From the NCBI RefSeq assembly GCF_000006565.2, contig NC_031479.1, positions 3,188,289 through 3,252,288 on the forward strand: a stretch of 64,000 nucleotides of DNA, in the 5' to 3' direction. Shown one piece after another: positions 28,060 through 41,500 of the stretch (position 1 is its first letter; each line of letters opens with the position of its first letter). Origin of the DNA: Toxoplasma gondii ME49 (taxonomy: Eukaryota > Apicomplexa > Conoidasida > Eucoccidiorida > Sarcocystidae). The notes beneath the pieces are model-generated. The model was not told the origin of the DNA. It was given only the letters and a program-made list of their open reading frames with translations, and did no database searches. The position numbers and the translations under genes were made by a program.

Positions 28060-28253
28060 TCAGCTCGGGTAGACACGCTGACTACGTGTAGAGAGCCTAA
28101 CGGGGGTCGAGCACTTCGTAATTCGTCTCAGCCTCAAATTCCAAGGCAGCGCCGACGAGTCTGGCCAGTCTAGGCCAAGAAGTCCGAACATGTGGCTAGC
28201 CAACTTCGACCGGCTCTGGGGATCCTGCTCAAACTCGAATACATTGCCAGGTG
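28060..28253 (-). CDS. Possible terminal exon of an unrecognised minus-strand gene
   Basis: A protein-like frame follows a strong acceptor on the minus strand, TGTTCTGTTTGCAG. It reads PGNVFEFEQDP, then FGLLGLDWPDSSALPWNLRL, and stops at 28060. The acceptor is phase 1 and the exon has 63 complete codons plus a stop. The frame also extends upstream to an ATG at 28335, giving 91 residues without splicing. I could not find a convincing upstream exon and recognise no domain. It may be the end of a gene lying in 28.3-29.6 kb, or noncoding. Confidence 0.25.
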
Positions 28254-28823
28254 CTGCAAACAGAACAGTTGCTTTCAGCTTTTGAGAGACCTCTTGTCGA
28301 GCATAGTCACTATCGACGTTGCAAATTATACACATTGTACATTTTAGCTGGCTTCTTATTGAACGCGAACGATGTGATTCTGGCCTACTTTGTGGTGCAT
28401 GTCACTAGTTGCTTCTGCTCGTGTTCCGTTGGAGGAACGGATCTCTTTTTGCTCAAACAAGACGACGGCTTTTTGCAGACTGAACACGTGTGCGAGAGCG
28501 GAACACAAGGTTCACTGTTGCCATCTCTGGGTGCCTTCGCGCGCGCGAGCCCCGTCACTCACTGCATCAAAAAGCAGCGACTTGCTCAAAACTCAGACCA
28601 TCCTACAGCAATCGACACAGATCAGCCGATCAGCAAGCGTTCGACTCGCACGGCGGAGACAGGTAAATGCTTTTCAGAAGTAAACCACATCTCTCAGGAG
28701 AAGACGAACATTACGATGACTCTTGTTCCTATCACTGACGAGGACTTGATACATTCGCAGGTATCTTTTTTTGCGAGCCTGCTGTACGGCATCAGAAGAA
28801 GGCAAGCCGTTCCTGGCATTTGA
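28251..28823 (+). other. 190-codon open frame without ATG start, coding status unclear
   Basis: A plus-strand frame follows an acceptor-like CCAG and runs 190 codons to a stop. Its upstream half has a hydrophobic stretch (LYTLYILAGFLLNANDVILA) and the rest is polar. It opens with GTG and has no early ATG, so it would have to be an internal or last exon. It overlaps the minus-strand candidate at 28060-28253 by a few bases. I see no domain. Confidence 0.15.
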
Positions 28824-31800
28824 GCACCCCGATCACGCTTTGAGCATGTGAAACGAAAGAGCAACGACGTGCGACTGTGTGTCGTTGTTGACCAGGCCGC
28901 TGCGTGTATTGCAAGCACCATTTCTGGCATTCGTTGAATTATTTTGGGTAAAAGAAACGTATGCGTTTGATTGTCTACCTGGGAGACATTTTGTACTGGA
29001 TAGGGGGGAGATCTGAGCAAAAACGTCTGGAGCAATAATAACAGTTGAAGCTGTCGTTTATTGCTTCCGAGGGGTGATCGCAAGAGCGATGTGATTTGCA
29101 CCTACCTACCCGGCTCTCTCTTGGGACGAAACGTCGCTTCATGCTTTCTCCATGAACGTCTTGTCTGGAATAAAATAAACGGAAAAAAACAAGTGTCCAC
29201 CTTTGTGCCTCGTGAAAATTGCTTCTTTATGAGACTAGAATAGAAACCCCATGCACAGGTGAGATTTCTTGTGCGGCGTTCGGTCGAAATCGTTTTTTCT
29301 GCGTGCGATCTGTACAAATATTGGGTTTCAGATGAAATGATCGACGAATCTAAATTCAGTCGAAAAGATATGCCGTTTAATGCTCTGTATTTGTTCAGAT
29401 TTGCCCACAAATTTCGAGGATCTGCAAGTCGCGTTGTTCCTGCTGTGCAGATGTGACTCCCTCTAACTAACTCAGGCAGACACGCAGCATCTGTTTTGAG
29501 AAAAACGCCAAAGTTCTCTGTTCCCGTCCACCGAGGCTGTACCAATCCCGCGTCTCGTCAGGGGGACTAACGAACGCTGCAAACAGCCACGCGCGGCTGA
29601 CGGTGTTCAAGGAACCCAGGAATTCGCTGCGGAGACGGGTGCTTCGGATCTAGCTTTAAACCACTTCGGACACCACACACAAACCGGCAGGTGAGTCAGC
29701 AACTGGCAAAACGAAAGAAACCACAAGAGCCGCGAGAGACGAGCAAAAACTAGGGTCGCGGCCGAGGCGAGTTCGACGGCCTGAGGCTGGCGTTCCTGCG
29801 CAGTCCACAAAGTGAAGTGCTTTGAAGAAGAGCGCAGCGAGAAGAATTGCTTTGTACAAGCCTTGGTGTGTAATCCACGTGTCTGTGAGAGTTGAATGGT
29901 ATCGCAGTTTCGCGTGTCTCCGTAGTCTTTTTCAAGGTGTTGTTGTGTGCGTTCTGCGCTTCTCACGAAGCCGAGCCGGCTTATTTACGGGTGGCCCCCC
30001 TCGTTGCTTCGGTCCCCCTCACGTATAGAGGTTTAGAGGGAAGCGCGCGCGCACGCGTCGGTGGGTCTAGTCTTTTCGCAAAACTGTGCAAACGAGACGA
30101 GGTGGGGGGATTAGCAGGGTCACACATGCACATCGCGAGGGCATGAATTCTACGTCGATACGCCGGTTCTCTTAGGAACGCTGGTGTACAACCAGCAGGG
30201 GTATGTAGCAGGCGTGAGGGAGGCAAGGGCTCGCCTTGGTCAAACGCCGCGAGGTGACACAGCGCAGAGGGCGTGCGTAAATACGGCGGTAGATTTTTCT
30301 GTTTTTTCCGCGCAGCTTGGGAGAAAAAACGAGGGTGTGTGAACGCACAGAGAGGATTCTGAAGTGTCTGTCGACGTCTGCATCACACAGTCCATGTACT
30401 CGTGTATTTGCATACACGCGCGGGGCGAGGCTCTTCTTCCGTGCATTACATCCATACATACCGTTGATGTATGAAGAAGGGTCCAGAGGTAGTTCGCGGT
30501 CGCGAGAAGGGCCATGAATCTGGTCTCTCTGCATCCGCACGCGTTTTGCTGTTCTCTGCATTGTTGTCTCGCCATTTTTCTCCCTCACTTTCTCTGGACC
30601 AGAGTCTCGGTCCCGTCCTTCTCGAGTGTGTCGAGCATTCACACTCCCTCTCCCCTACTTCGCCCCCCCGCTTTACGCGTGCTACACCTTTTCTTGCGCC
30701 TCTCGTCCTCCCAAGCGTTCTGTTCCGCGACACGCGTTCTCTGCCCCGTTTGGAAGCCAGTTGTTCCACGTTTTTTCAGCTTTTTTGGCCGCGCATCTTT
30801 CTGTTTCCCCGCGCCCCAACGGGGAATCCCGAACCCCGGCGTACCTCGGTGAGCGAGTTCCTCCGCCGTCCCGAGTTGTCTGCGAGTTTTTCATTTTTCC
30901 TCTCTGTGGCAGAAGACACTTTTGCTCGTCTCTCCAGATCTATGTACAGTGGAAATTCATTTGGACGGCCAGAGGTCTCCCGAAGCGCGTCGGTGCTTTC
31001 TCAACCAAAGGGTCGGTCTCGCCTCGTTTTCGGTGTTAGCTCCCCCCCTCCCCCCCAACTCGCGCGTTTTCTCCCGCGTTTTGTCCGCGTTTCTTTCCGC
31101 GTACTTTTGCCGGTAGACACCGCCCGGAACGAGAGCGCAGAAGGTCAGAGGAATCGGGGACTCCTTGTTGCTGTCGCACGTCTCTGTCACGGACTCCCGC
31201 TCACGCTATCCGTCTAGAAGCGGTGCACCTTCCCGTTGTCACCGGTTGTTCTCCTTCGTCTTGGATCTTTTCGCTCGCGAAAGACCCCAGAGTTTCGTTG
31301 TCCGCTCTGTTTTTTGAGGGCGAACCTCTAGGGCATGTCAGAGGCGCCATCCAGGCGAGGCGAGTTTTTATTCGGGAAGTCTCAATCAGAGGTAAAGACC
31401 AACGGAGCGCTGCAAGGTGCCGTGTTTATGGCGTCGGGTGTTCGTACACCGCGTTTCCGCATTACTTGACTTCTCGACCTCGTTCGGTCCTGTGCAGAAA
31501 ACGCGACGAGGGCTTCTCTCAGACGAGAGTCAAGCGACTCAAGACCGGCCCTCTGTGTGGTTTCTTGAGAACAGTATCTTTTCCGTCCTTTGACGAAGAA
31601 AGAGGGGGGGGGGTCGGACCCCACAAGTGCTGGGTTTTTGTGTTTTGCGGCGCAACGCCGAGGCCCACAGGAATTTCTCTCGTTTCCCAGTTTCTTCCTC
31701 TCCGTTCCTCGTTGAGTTCTGCGCTGTTTGTCGTCTTTCTGCGCTGTCGCGCTGTCGTTCGTCTCGCGTCGCCTCGTCTACCTTTGTGTCTCAGAACAAC

Positions 31801-32564
31801 GTTTGGAAGGAGGCAGAGCTGAGCGGCGAATCGTACTGGAAACTTGTTGCACTGTGCTGTCGCCCAGGGCTTGTGTCACAGTCCCGAGTCGTCTTCGTGC
31901 CGGTGTATGCTTGGCTCCGCTCTCTGGTTCCAGGTCCCTCCGGTGTCGCCTCGTATGTCGGATAACGTCTTCGTGAGTCGGGGAGAGGCGAGAGAGGCGT
32001 TTTTATGTTCCGAAAAGCGCGAGAACGTCCAAGGAGCCTGATCCGCAGCGCTGCCGGTACACCCCAGTTACTCGCCGGGGAGGCGTTCGGACCTCTCAGC
32101 TCTTGACAGCGAGCGTTCTGGTTTTTTCGGCGGGTGTGTTTTTCAGCAGTTTGTCTCCTGCGATCACTGACCCACCGAAGGGTCCTGACCGCCACCTTGT
32201 ATCCGTACCTCTCTCGCCTCTGTGTCCTTCCCCTTCCATAAAATCTCGCAAACTTGTCCTTTCAAACTCCTCGTGCACTCTGTCGTTCTCCAGTCTTCGT
32301 TCAGTTGTTTCTCGTCCGTTTTCGTTGAATTTCAGCCTCCTCTCTCGTCCTTCTTGTCTCCCTGCCGCGTGCTTTCGCTGCCTCTCCTCGCTGAGCGTCT
32401 CTCGTCCTCCTGTCGCCCCCCCCCTCCTCCCGCGTCTGTCTCTGTCTCTCGCGCGCTGATCGGTGCATGCCAGCGTCTTCACCGTCCCTCCGTAGCGAGT
32501 CTCTTCGTCCCTGTCTCCGTAGTCTTCCGCGTCTACCTTCCTCCGTTGTCTACTGCGTAGAAGC

Positions 32565-35500
32565 ATGAGCGGCACAGGCGGCGCAGGGTCAGGCCCATTG
32601 GGCTCTGCTGGCGGCGCCCGTGGGGGCTCCAAATCGTCGGCACCGCGGCCTGTGAAAATTGCGGCGGTGTCTCTGGTTGACTTGAAGGAGCAGGCAAGCA
32701 AGGTGAGACTTGGGCAACAGTCCTTGAAAAAGGATTCTTTTCTTTTGAAGGAGACAAAAACTTCCGCGTCTGGTAGACACACTTGCAGATTCCGAGGTCA
32801 GTGTCCGTTTGAGCAGCGAACTGTGGAGCGTTTCTCGTCGCATGGCCTTTTCGTCTGCGTGACCTACGGGTGGTCCGTATCGAATTCGAGAGCACATTCG
32901 CCTTTCACAACTGGCCGCGGTGGCAAACAAAAGTACCGTGTTACTCGGCGTCTCAATGTCATTTCATACTTTTTACGAGAGAAGAGGTGTGATTGCTTCC
33001 TCGCCTCTAGTTCCGGGGAACCTTTGCACCCCACTCGCATGAAAGCCCAAACCAGCGAGAGTTCAACTCGTAGGCCATCCTGTCCAATCGAAGCTGATCA
33101 AAATCCTCTCTCAGTGGTGGACAGTGCCAGTACGGTGGTACCGACCAAACGAGCATCTCAGGAGGCGCGCTCCGTCTCTCTGGTGACCCCTGCCTGCTGT
33201 GGTTGGCGTCTGCGTTCTTCGATGTGTCAAGCGATCACATTTTACGTCTTGTCTTGTCTTCGTTTTTTCGTTCTCTCCCAGACGCCGACCCCCAGCCGTG
33301 GCTGGGGTGTCATTCCTCAGCCAGCAACGTCTGTCGAAAGTTCCGGAATGTCTTCGTCGCTCTTTCCTCCGGTCAGCGCCTTGAAGCAGCAGTTCCACGG
33401 CTCGGCCTCTTCGAGTAGCCAAGCGAACGCAGTGGGTGGCCGTACCTCGTCCAGCTTCGCGCGCGCTGTCCGCGGCTTACGTAACCTGAAGGAGGAGACG
33501 GGGGATGAGATCAGCCGAGGCGATGGCGAGAAGGAAGCTCAACCGCAGGAGCGCGACGGCGAGTGCGAGAAGGAAGAAAGAGGACAGAACGAAGGCGACG
33601 TGAAAGGCCAGGACAACGCCGGCGCGGAACTCGGTGAGGCCCGAAGGAATTCGAGAAGCACTCGCAATCGAACTGCAAAGGTGGACGGTGAAAGAAAGGT
33701 TGCGCATCGACAACAAGTTGAAAGCCCGAGAAACCTCGCCACAGAGCTGCCTTGAAGATGAAGTGTTTTGATTCGAACGATTATCCTCGCCTCCAGGAAC
33801 GATTGGCTCAATTTATGCGCCGGCTAGAACGCATGCACCAGATGTGGACGCCAGGCTCGTTTTTCGTGGAAGCAAGAGTTCGAGGTCTCTCTTCGCCGTT
33901 CCTCACGGTGCAGAGTCATGCCCAAGAACATTTGTGCTATCCTTCGTTTTTACTGGGCGTTGCACCTGCTTCCTGGACCTCCGTTTTTTTCTTTTCAGGA
34001 GACAGAACGAAACCAACGGCCGCCGAGACGCAGCAGCCAGGAGGGTCTTTGCCAAACGACACGAACGTGACTTTTGAGAAGGGCGGCGAGGAGCGAGAGA
34101 AAGACAGCAGTCAAAAGCATGAGGGCGAGAAGACTAAGGAGGAGCCTCGCCAGGACGCCTCGGGCACCGTGCCTGCGCGTAGCCGAGAAGACGAGTCTAT
34201 CGCCGCCACTGGCGCCATCTCTCTCTCCAAGTTAATCACCGCTTCGAGAAAAGGTACGCAACGCAGCAAATGAGGACAGATTCGCGGGGAAACCTGTCCG
34301 TTTCTCTTCACACGTCGCTATAAACCGCTGGTGTCTCTACATGGCAGCACATACAAGTTCGGCGCAAACGGACGATTCACAGGATGGATGGTTTCATGTT
34401 CTCTCTGTACAGAGCAGCTGCATCTGTCTGTCAACATGCTTCGGGAGCAGTCCTCGTGTACACGGTCTCTAGACCACGTACCTCAGTGGGGTGCTCAGGT
34501 GATACGCTTACGGGACTGTCAATGCGTTCGTTCAACTTTTTTTCGGTCAGAAGACCCGTCGCAGTGTGGCGAGAGTGGCTAAGTCGCCATTGCCTCTTGC
34601 TCCGCGTTTTGGATTCCAGTTCCCCCTTTTGGCCTTGTCTGACCCTGCCAGTCCCTGTCCTGTTTGACTGCGCAAACATTTCAGTTGGCATTAGCGTAAG
34701 CGTTCGAGGTCGAGCGGTCAACACCGCCGCAGGCACTGTCAAATCGTCGGGCTCTGCGTGGAAAAGTGGAGTTTCTGCTGCTGCTTCTTCGGGGGCTTCT
34801 TCCTCTGCGCCATTTTCTTCGCGGGCGGCTTCGTCTTCGGGCCCAGCCTCGTCTCTGTACGCTGCGCGCGCTGGGGGTAAGTCTCTTTACAGCAGCTGCT
34901 GCATTTTCAGGACTCGGCACTCGCTTTTCCTTTTCCGCGTTTCCTCGCGTCTCACTCGGTGTGCTGAGGAAGCTTCGTGTTTGCGCGAATGAGACGTGAG
35001 CTCTGTCTATACACTCGACGCTTCCCAGTTGAGATCCCCGTTTGGTTTTCAACGTCACTCACTGCAGAATGTATGGGAGTGAACTGCTGTGTAACTTCAT
35101 GGACGTCAAACGAGCGTTACCACGGACTTCCGTTGTAAAACAAGGTTTGCGGCTCTTCTGCGCAGAGACGTATCGAGAAGTGTGTGGTACTGGCAATGCT
35201 TAGCATCGAATTCGAGGTTCGATCTCTTCGCGTGAGTACCGCTGGTGGGTAGCCACCGTTTGGTCTCTTGTCCAGCTCGCCGTACTCTCGAGGACAAGCA
35301 GATGAGTCACCGAAGAGATTTAGAGATTTCTCTTTTCTGTGCATGCCTCTCGCTTTTTATCTGCTTATAGCTATGTATCTGTCTTTTTTCATCGTCCGTT
35401 TACGTAGGTCCATGTGAGGATCTGCTTCTTTGTTGTCTGGGGTTTGGTTTCACTCTGTATTCTTCGGAACAACGCGATTTTGCTGCATGCAGGCGCTGCT

Positions 35501-38500
35501 CCTGCGACGGGTTCGGTGGACGATGAGGCGTTTCCGGATTTGATGAAGAGCGCAGAGCAGGTGAAGTTGGAGGCGCAGAAGGAGAAAGACCGTCAGAAGC
35601 GGACGAAGGAGGCGCTGCGTCGCGTGGAAAAGGACGAGAACGGGTCGGTCTCGCAGCCGCAGACCCGGCGCCTGGGGCTCCAGGAGTTGTTTGATCTAAC
35701 GTCCGAAGGCGGGGCGCTGTCGAGCCTTGGGGACAAGACAGGGCTCGGCGACAAGGAGGGACCCGGGGCAGCGCGGCCGATCCGGATCCAGCGACGGTGG
35801 GCAGACGAGGAGCCGGACGAAGAAGAAGACTTCCTCCAGGCTGGCGAAGGCGAGAAGGGCGGCTTTTACTCGGGCTTCGACGGGCGACGCGAGCTTTTCG
35901 CGCATTTCAGTCCCCTTCCCCACTTTGTCCTTCCGGGCATGGAGGGCACAGTCGTCGCAGGGTATCTCTCTTTCATGTCTCTCGGCCAGCGGGTCCCGCC
36001 GCCGGCGCCGCCCCCGATGGAGACCTATCCGTCGTTCCCGACGCCGCCGCATCCCGGAGCGCCGGGACCTGCAGGCCCCAACTTCCGCACCAACGCGTTC
36101 TACAACTTGCCGGGGGCGGGTCCCTTCGGCGAAGGCGCGCAGCCGTCTCTGCTTCAGGAGAAAAACTGGCGCCGGCAGTCCTCAGGTCCTGACGGAGCCG
36201 CGGGGTCGCTGCTCCCGACCACTGCCTTCCAGGGCGGCCCACACCCCGGCCGCCTCCACTTCCTGCAGCGTGGCGGAGACGGCGAGGGTCCACGAACGCT
36301 GCCGCCCCCCGGCGCGATCGACCAGGGACCTGACAGACGAACGACCGGGGTCGTTGAGGGCGCGCCTCAGCGAGGACCCTTCGGGGTCACGGACGCGGAC
36401 CTGGAGAGACAGCGGGAACTGGCGCGGCAGAAGGCGGAAGAGAAGAAGCGCGAGGAGGAAGCCCGCGAACGCGAGCAGAAGGAGCGGGCGAACAAGAAGC
36501 TGCAGGAGCTGGACGAGCGCCTCGCGCGAAGCAGGGAGATCCAGGGCGTCGAACAGGCCACAGGCACCGGCATGGGAGCCCCGAAGGCGGCTGAGGGTGC
36601 TCTGGTCGGGTCACCGACTGGGGGACGCATGGAGAAAGGCCGCGGGGTCAGTCTGCAGGGTCGTGGTGCTCGAGGCCCGGGCCCCCGGGGCGCGGCGGCT
36701 GCCGTCGACGAAAGAGAAGACGAAGACTGGCGCCGCCCGAGTCCGGCTGCTGGCGTGCTACCCCCGGCGGGGGCTGCGTCCGGACGCAAGTCCCCGCGAG
36801 GACCGAGTGCAGGGGCCAACGTCTCGACACCGTACGCCCCTTCGCCTGTACCACGGAATCCGCCTCCGCCGCCTCCCCTTTCTGCTCCCGCCATTCGGGG
36901 ACGACACGAGCCGGGCCAGAAGTCGCTTTTGGGGGCGGGGAAGAATCTCCAAATTCACCAAGGGTCTGGCGACCCGCAGTCTGGGCCGCTTCTGGGCGCG
37001 AACCCGAGCCCGCTCATCGGTGCGGACCTGCATGCGGCCCGCCACATGAAGAAAGGCGAGATGAAAGGCGAGCCAGGAGTTTCGGAGGGTGACGTTGTCG
37101 CGTTTCCGCAGGCGGGTCTCTTGGGCGCCAAGTCGCATCAGCCGCCCCCGCCACCCCCTGCGACTGCGGGACCCCTAGGGGCACGAGGCCCAGTCGGCAA
37201 GGGTCTGGCGGGTACTGTGGGGGACAGAGACGGCCTGCGGCTCGTCCGCGGTCGCCAGGGGGTCCAGGGGTCGCGCCCTGACAGTCTCGCACGAGGCGCG
37301 AACGGCGAGGAGCCCCTTCCGCCCCTGCTCGGTCGTGAGCGCGGCGGGACAGACGGCAGTCAGTTCTCAGCGCCGCTGCTTCAGACCACCAAGCACGGCC
37401 ACCGAGACGAAGAGATAAGGCCCGCCTTCCACACGGGCCGGAGGCCGACCGGCCAAAACGCGGGCGACCGCCCCGGCCAGGACAGTGAAAACGAAGGCGA
37501 CTTGGAGCGGAGGCAGCAGGCCCCGACCGCGCGACCGCGCTACAGATTCGGCGCGCTCGTGAACCAGCACTTGGAGGAGAGGCAGAAGGAGGAGGAGGAA
37601 GTCCGCCAAGGTCCCCACGGAAGGGACGCCGGGGCCCAGGGTGCCAGTCAACGCGAGAAGAGCGCCCGAGGTGACAGAGGCGCAGGACAACAGTCTGGCG
37701 CCGCGACCGCGGACCACAGCAGAAGCCAGAGCGTTCGGAGACGCGGCGAGTCCGCCGGTTCAGGCGCAGGTAGAGAGTTCACTTCGCCGAGGCGAGAACG
37801 GTGCAGGCTTGACTAGGAATGTTGCGGCTTTTTTACCAGCATCGTCAATATTTAAGCGAGCTTTGATGTGGTTACACAGCGGTTGTCGGCCTCGTAGAAT
37901 CCTTTACCCCAAAACAGTCCTCGACGAAGCGCATGAATGCAGACTGTACACATCTTGTCAACGTATCTGGAACCGGGGAACGCAGCTTATCAGTGAACGT
38001 AGGTTTAACTCACATCTAGTTAAAAATCGTCTCCTCGGACCTTGGACACTGTATATGGCCCCACTTACTCGAGACGCAGGCAACCAGTTTCTTCATGCTT
38101 GCTGGACAACATCGCGTCCGCGGCCTGCACGAGACAGCTGCCAGTGTTGAATCTAAGTATCCTATGACATCGTTATTCCTCATCGGGTCTGATCTAGCTG
38201 TTACCAACGACCAGTTTTGGACGGAATTCCCTCTCCCTCCGCATCGTCTATGGTTTGTTAATTCCAGACGTTTCTGCGGTTTGCGGGATGCTTCTCTGTC
38301 GCAGATTCTGGAACGTGGCGACAGGCACCGCGACAAGTAAACGGTGTTGCTGGTGACCAGGACGCGAGCGCCTCGGCGTGCGAGCCGGCGCTGGGCCCTG
38401 AGGGAGACTCCCGAGGAGGAGGCCCAGGGCGAGACAGAGGACAGGGCGACGGACAGAGAGGCCGGGGACCCAGACATGTGAGTTGGTCGTGTAGGCTTTG

Positions 38501-41500
38501 AATCCTTAGTGATGCATCAGAAAGCAGCTTCAGGACTTAAATCATGGAAAGGCTAAGAAAGTATGCGAGGAGAGGCGTGGGTACATGTGTGCGAGACCTC
38601 CCGCTTTCTTAGTGTTTCTTCAAGGGCCTCGTGTGTTGAAGAGGTCGCACTTTGCGTCAGTCTGAGTGTGATCCTCTCTCCGACATTCTTACTTGTGTTT
38701 AAAGGATTCCAGCGTACTCCCCCAATCCGGAATAGACTACACACAGGAGGCACCTCATGAGCTTCGTCTGGAGGGTCCTCGTGGCGTGTGACTGTTCCAC
38801 AAATTTGCTGCGTTTACAGACTTATAGTGCGTCTGGATTTGACGGAAAGCGTTCGTTCAGTTTTTTGTGTGACTGAGTTTGATCGCGGTTTTGTCATGAT
38901 TTTTTCGCTGCGTTTTTCTTGGCGTCACTGTTTCAGTTTTCGCTTTCTACCTTGTGTCAGGATCCGGGACTCGCTGCCCAGCCGCTGCTTCCGGACGGGT
39001 CTTCTCCTTCGTCAGCGGGCGCGGTGGGGCTTCAAAAGCCACTTCCCCGCGGCATGTTGCCTTTCCCCTCGCCCATGCGCGGGGCCCCGCAGGCGAACGG
39101 CGGGACGGGTCCGGTGCCTGAGACTGATGGGCCTCACGCTGTTGGGGCCTCAGGGGGGCGTGAGCGGCCCGGTCGGGGGTCGAGGCCCGGAACGAGCCCG
39201 ACGAGAGACAATTGGCGGGCAGAGAAGGCCCCCGCAGCCCCTGGGGCTGGCGGATTCTGCGACGACCCCAGCCGCCCCGCGTCGAGTGGCGGGCGCGGCG
39301 GACGGGACGAGGACAGAGCTGCAGGTCTCGTTTCTGGGGCGCGGAGCCAAGGTGGGCAGCAATATTTCCATGGCGCCTATTCGCACGCCTCGGGGGCCGC
39401 GTCGCAGCCTGGGGCTTCCCCGCTGCTTCAGGGCGGCACGGAGCGAGGCGGCCCGGGCGGGCCTCAGCGCCCTCCACTGATCGCCAATGCACCGCTTCTG
39501 GGGTTCGCACCGCCTGCAGGCGGCATTGATGCCGGCCGAGAGCTGCGCTCTAAGGCCTTCCCCGCCAGCGCGGGGGCCGCACAGGGCGGCGTAGGGCGGA
39601 GTGCGTCAGCGACGCGAGGCCCGGAGACAGGCCCGCAGGGAGACAGCCAGGCGCCGGTTGCGTGTGGGGACAGTGGGCCTCAGGGTGCAGAGACGACCTT
39701 TGTGAAAGATCTCCACAAAAACGCGACACTGTGGCAGCTGTCGAGCGCGTCGTTCCCCTCCGGAGTGCCAAGAAAACTGGGCGCCAACAACGCGAGTGGA
39801 GGAGAGGGTGCTGAGGGAGCGGGGCTACTGCGGAAACCCGTGGGCGGAGCTGCGGGCGCTGGCGAGAAGCGGGCGGCTGCTTCGGGGGCCTCCGGCGCGC
39901 CTGACGCCCCAGCTGCACAGCCTGTGCCCGCGAGTGGCGGAAGCGGAGACCTTTCCTTCAAGGCTCTGCTCTCCACCCGTCCCGCACCGACTGTGTTGGT
40001 GGCGACTCACCACTCCACCAAGAGCGACGAAGGCGCGGCCACTTGCAGCACTGGAGGGGGAGCGGCGGGCCCCGAGGGGCTGCATGTGGGGCTTGCCCCA
40101 GAGCCTGTGGTGCACGGAGCAGCCGGAGACAAGACGCGGGGTCCCGGGGCTGCAGGCGTCCTGGGCGACACACCGCACCAGGCAACCGACGGAGACGGGG
40201 CGGTTACGCGAGGCCCCGGAGGCAAGGTTTTCGACGTGGACGAAAGAGGGAAGGACCGTGCGCGAAAAGGCGAGCGAGGGGCCGCCTTTGGAGCCCGTGG
40301 AGCAGCTGGAGGAGACAGTGCAGCCGGAGCAGGCGAGCCGGCGGGGCCCGAGGGTGGCATCGGCATCTCGGGCGCCCATCCACAGGTTGGCAACCGAGGC
40401 CAGGAGAAATCGCATGCAAAGGCTGATGAGGGCGAGCGAGGAGCTGGGCGAAACGCCGGAGCCTATCGCAAGGCGGGCGGCAACGCCGATGGCTCGCAGC
40501 GGGTGTGGGGTGTGGTGGAGAAGCCGGGCAAGGCCCCAGTGAGCAGGGGTCGAGACGAAGAAAAGAACCAGGCGCCCTGCGCAGAGACAACTGGGCGCCC
40601 TGGGGCCTCAGGCCGCCGACGCAGCCAACAACCGTTCGAGGGCGAGCGTGAGGACATCTCGGGTGCAGGCACCGGGCGGGGTCCGCACTCCAAGCCACAG
40701 CGGGGAGGGCACGGGCGACGAGAAGGAGAAGAGACGGCGCATGCAGGAGAAGGCGGGTCTCGAGTCCGCGGAGCCGCTGCGTCGACTGGGAACAAAGACA
40801 GTGCGAGTGCTCGCCGAGGGGTTGGAGTGGGGCGTGGAGGCGCTGAGGCGGGTCGCGCTCGGGGAGGCGCTTCGGAAGTAGGGCGGGCTCCTTCGCCGGG
40901 AGGCGCTGGAGACAACGCTGCGTACCCGAAAGGAAGGGATCAAGGCCTGCTTGGCACTCGGGGCGGCAAAGGCGGCAGAGGCAGCCTGCGCGGAGGCGCC
41001 GCCAGCGGTCGGGGCAGTGCGTACGTCGGGGAGAGAGCGACAGGCGGCATGAGCGAGTCAAACGCTCAGCCCGACGTACATGCGCCGGAGGACGGGGCGT
41101 CCCGCCACCGAGGACAAGGAGGGCCGATTAGCAGAGACAGGGCCGCTGGCACCGGCGCGGCGGTCTGGCTTCCCAAGGGAGCGACGAAGAAGGGCGAGAC
41201 CGTCGCGGCCCCTGGGGCTCCTGAGGCCGGCGCGGGCCCTAGGCGAGGCGGCGAAACCGGCCAGCTCGCCGGGAGCAGAGGACCCGCAGAATCTCGTCAG
41301 GGCGATAGGGGGTCCCCTTCGGCTTCGGCAGGGCCTGAAAACCAGGGGGGCGCTGCACCCCACACCCACGCAAGGCAGGCGGCCTCCGGACTGCGAGATA
41401 GCCGCAGCAACAGCGGATCGATGCCCCCCGCCGTCGCGGATGCCCTGTTGACGCGAGTGAATGGAGCCCTGTCGGTGGGCGCGGGTCTCGTCTGCGTCAC

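Larger units (their letters stand above)
26838..32564. other. Gap downstream of the helicase and long 5' region of the disordered-protein gene
   Basis: About 5.7 kb. The first part contains the helicase 3' UTR. Around 28-29.5 kb there are exon-like fragments on both strands that I could not join into a gene. From about 30.5 to 32.56 kb the plus strand becomes strongly pyrimidine-rich (TCT, CTC and CGT runs), typical of a long 5' leader, and contains many short upstream ATGs. A run of nine or more G lies near 31603-31612. The several plus-strand frames at 30.5-32.5 kb are compositional and not called as genes. Confidence 0.5.

Noticed and set aside
30471..32500. Several plus-strand frames of 110-250 codons before the disordered-protein gene
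   Set aside because: They reflect a pyrimidine-rich leader (Ser, Leu, Pro, Arg only) and overlap one another in different frames.
33797..33888. A possible extra exon ([14 protein letters not shown]) in the disordered-protein gene
   Set aside because: It would need two introns of only about 110-120 bp and a weak GTCTCT donor; direct joining of 33633 to 33999 is in frame with a strong GTGAGG donor.
35727..37049. A 440-codon plus-strand frame overlapping the large exon of the disordered-protein gene
   Set aside because: It is the shifted frame of a GC-rich low-complexity exon; splice phases on both sides fix the other frame as the coding one.
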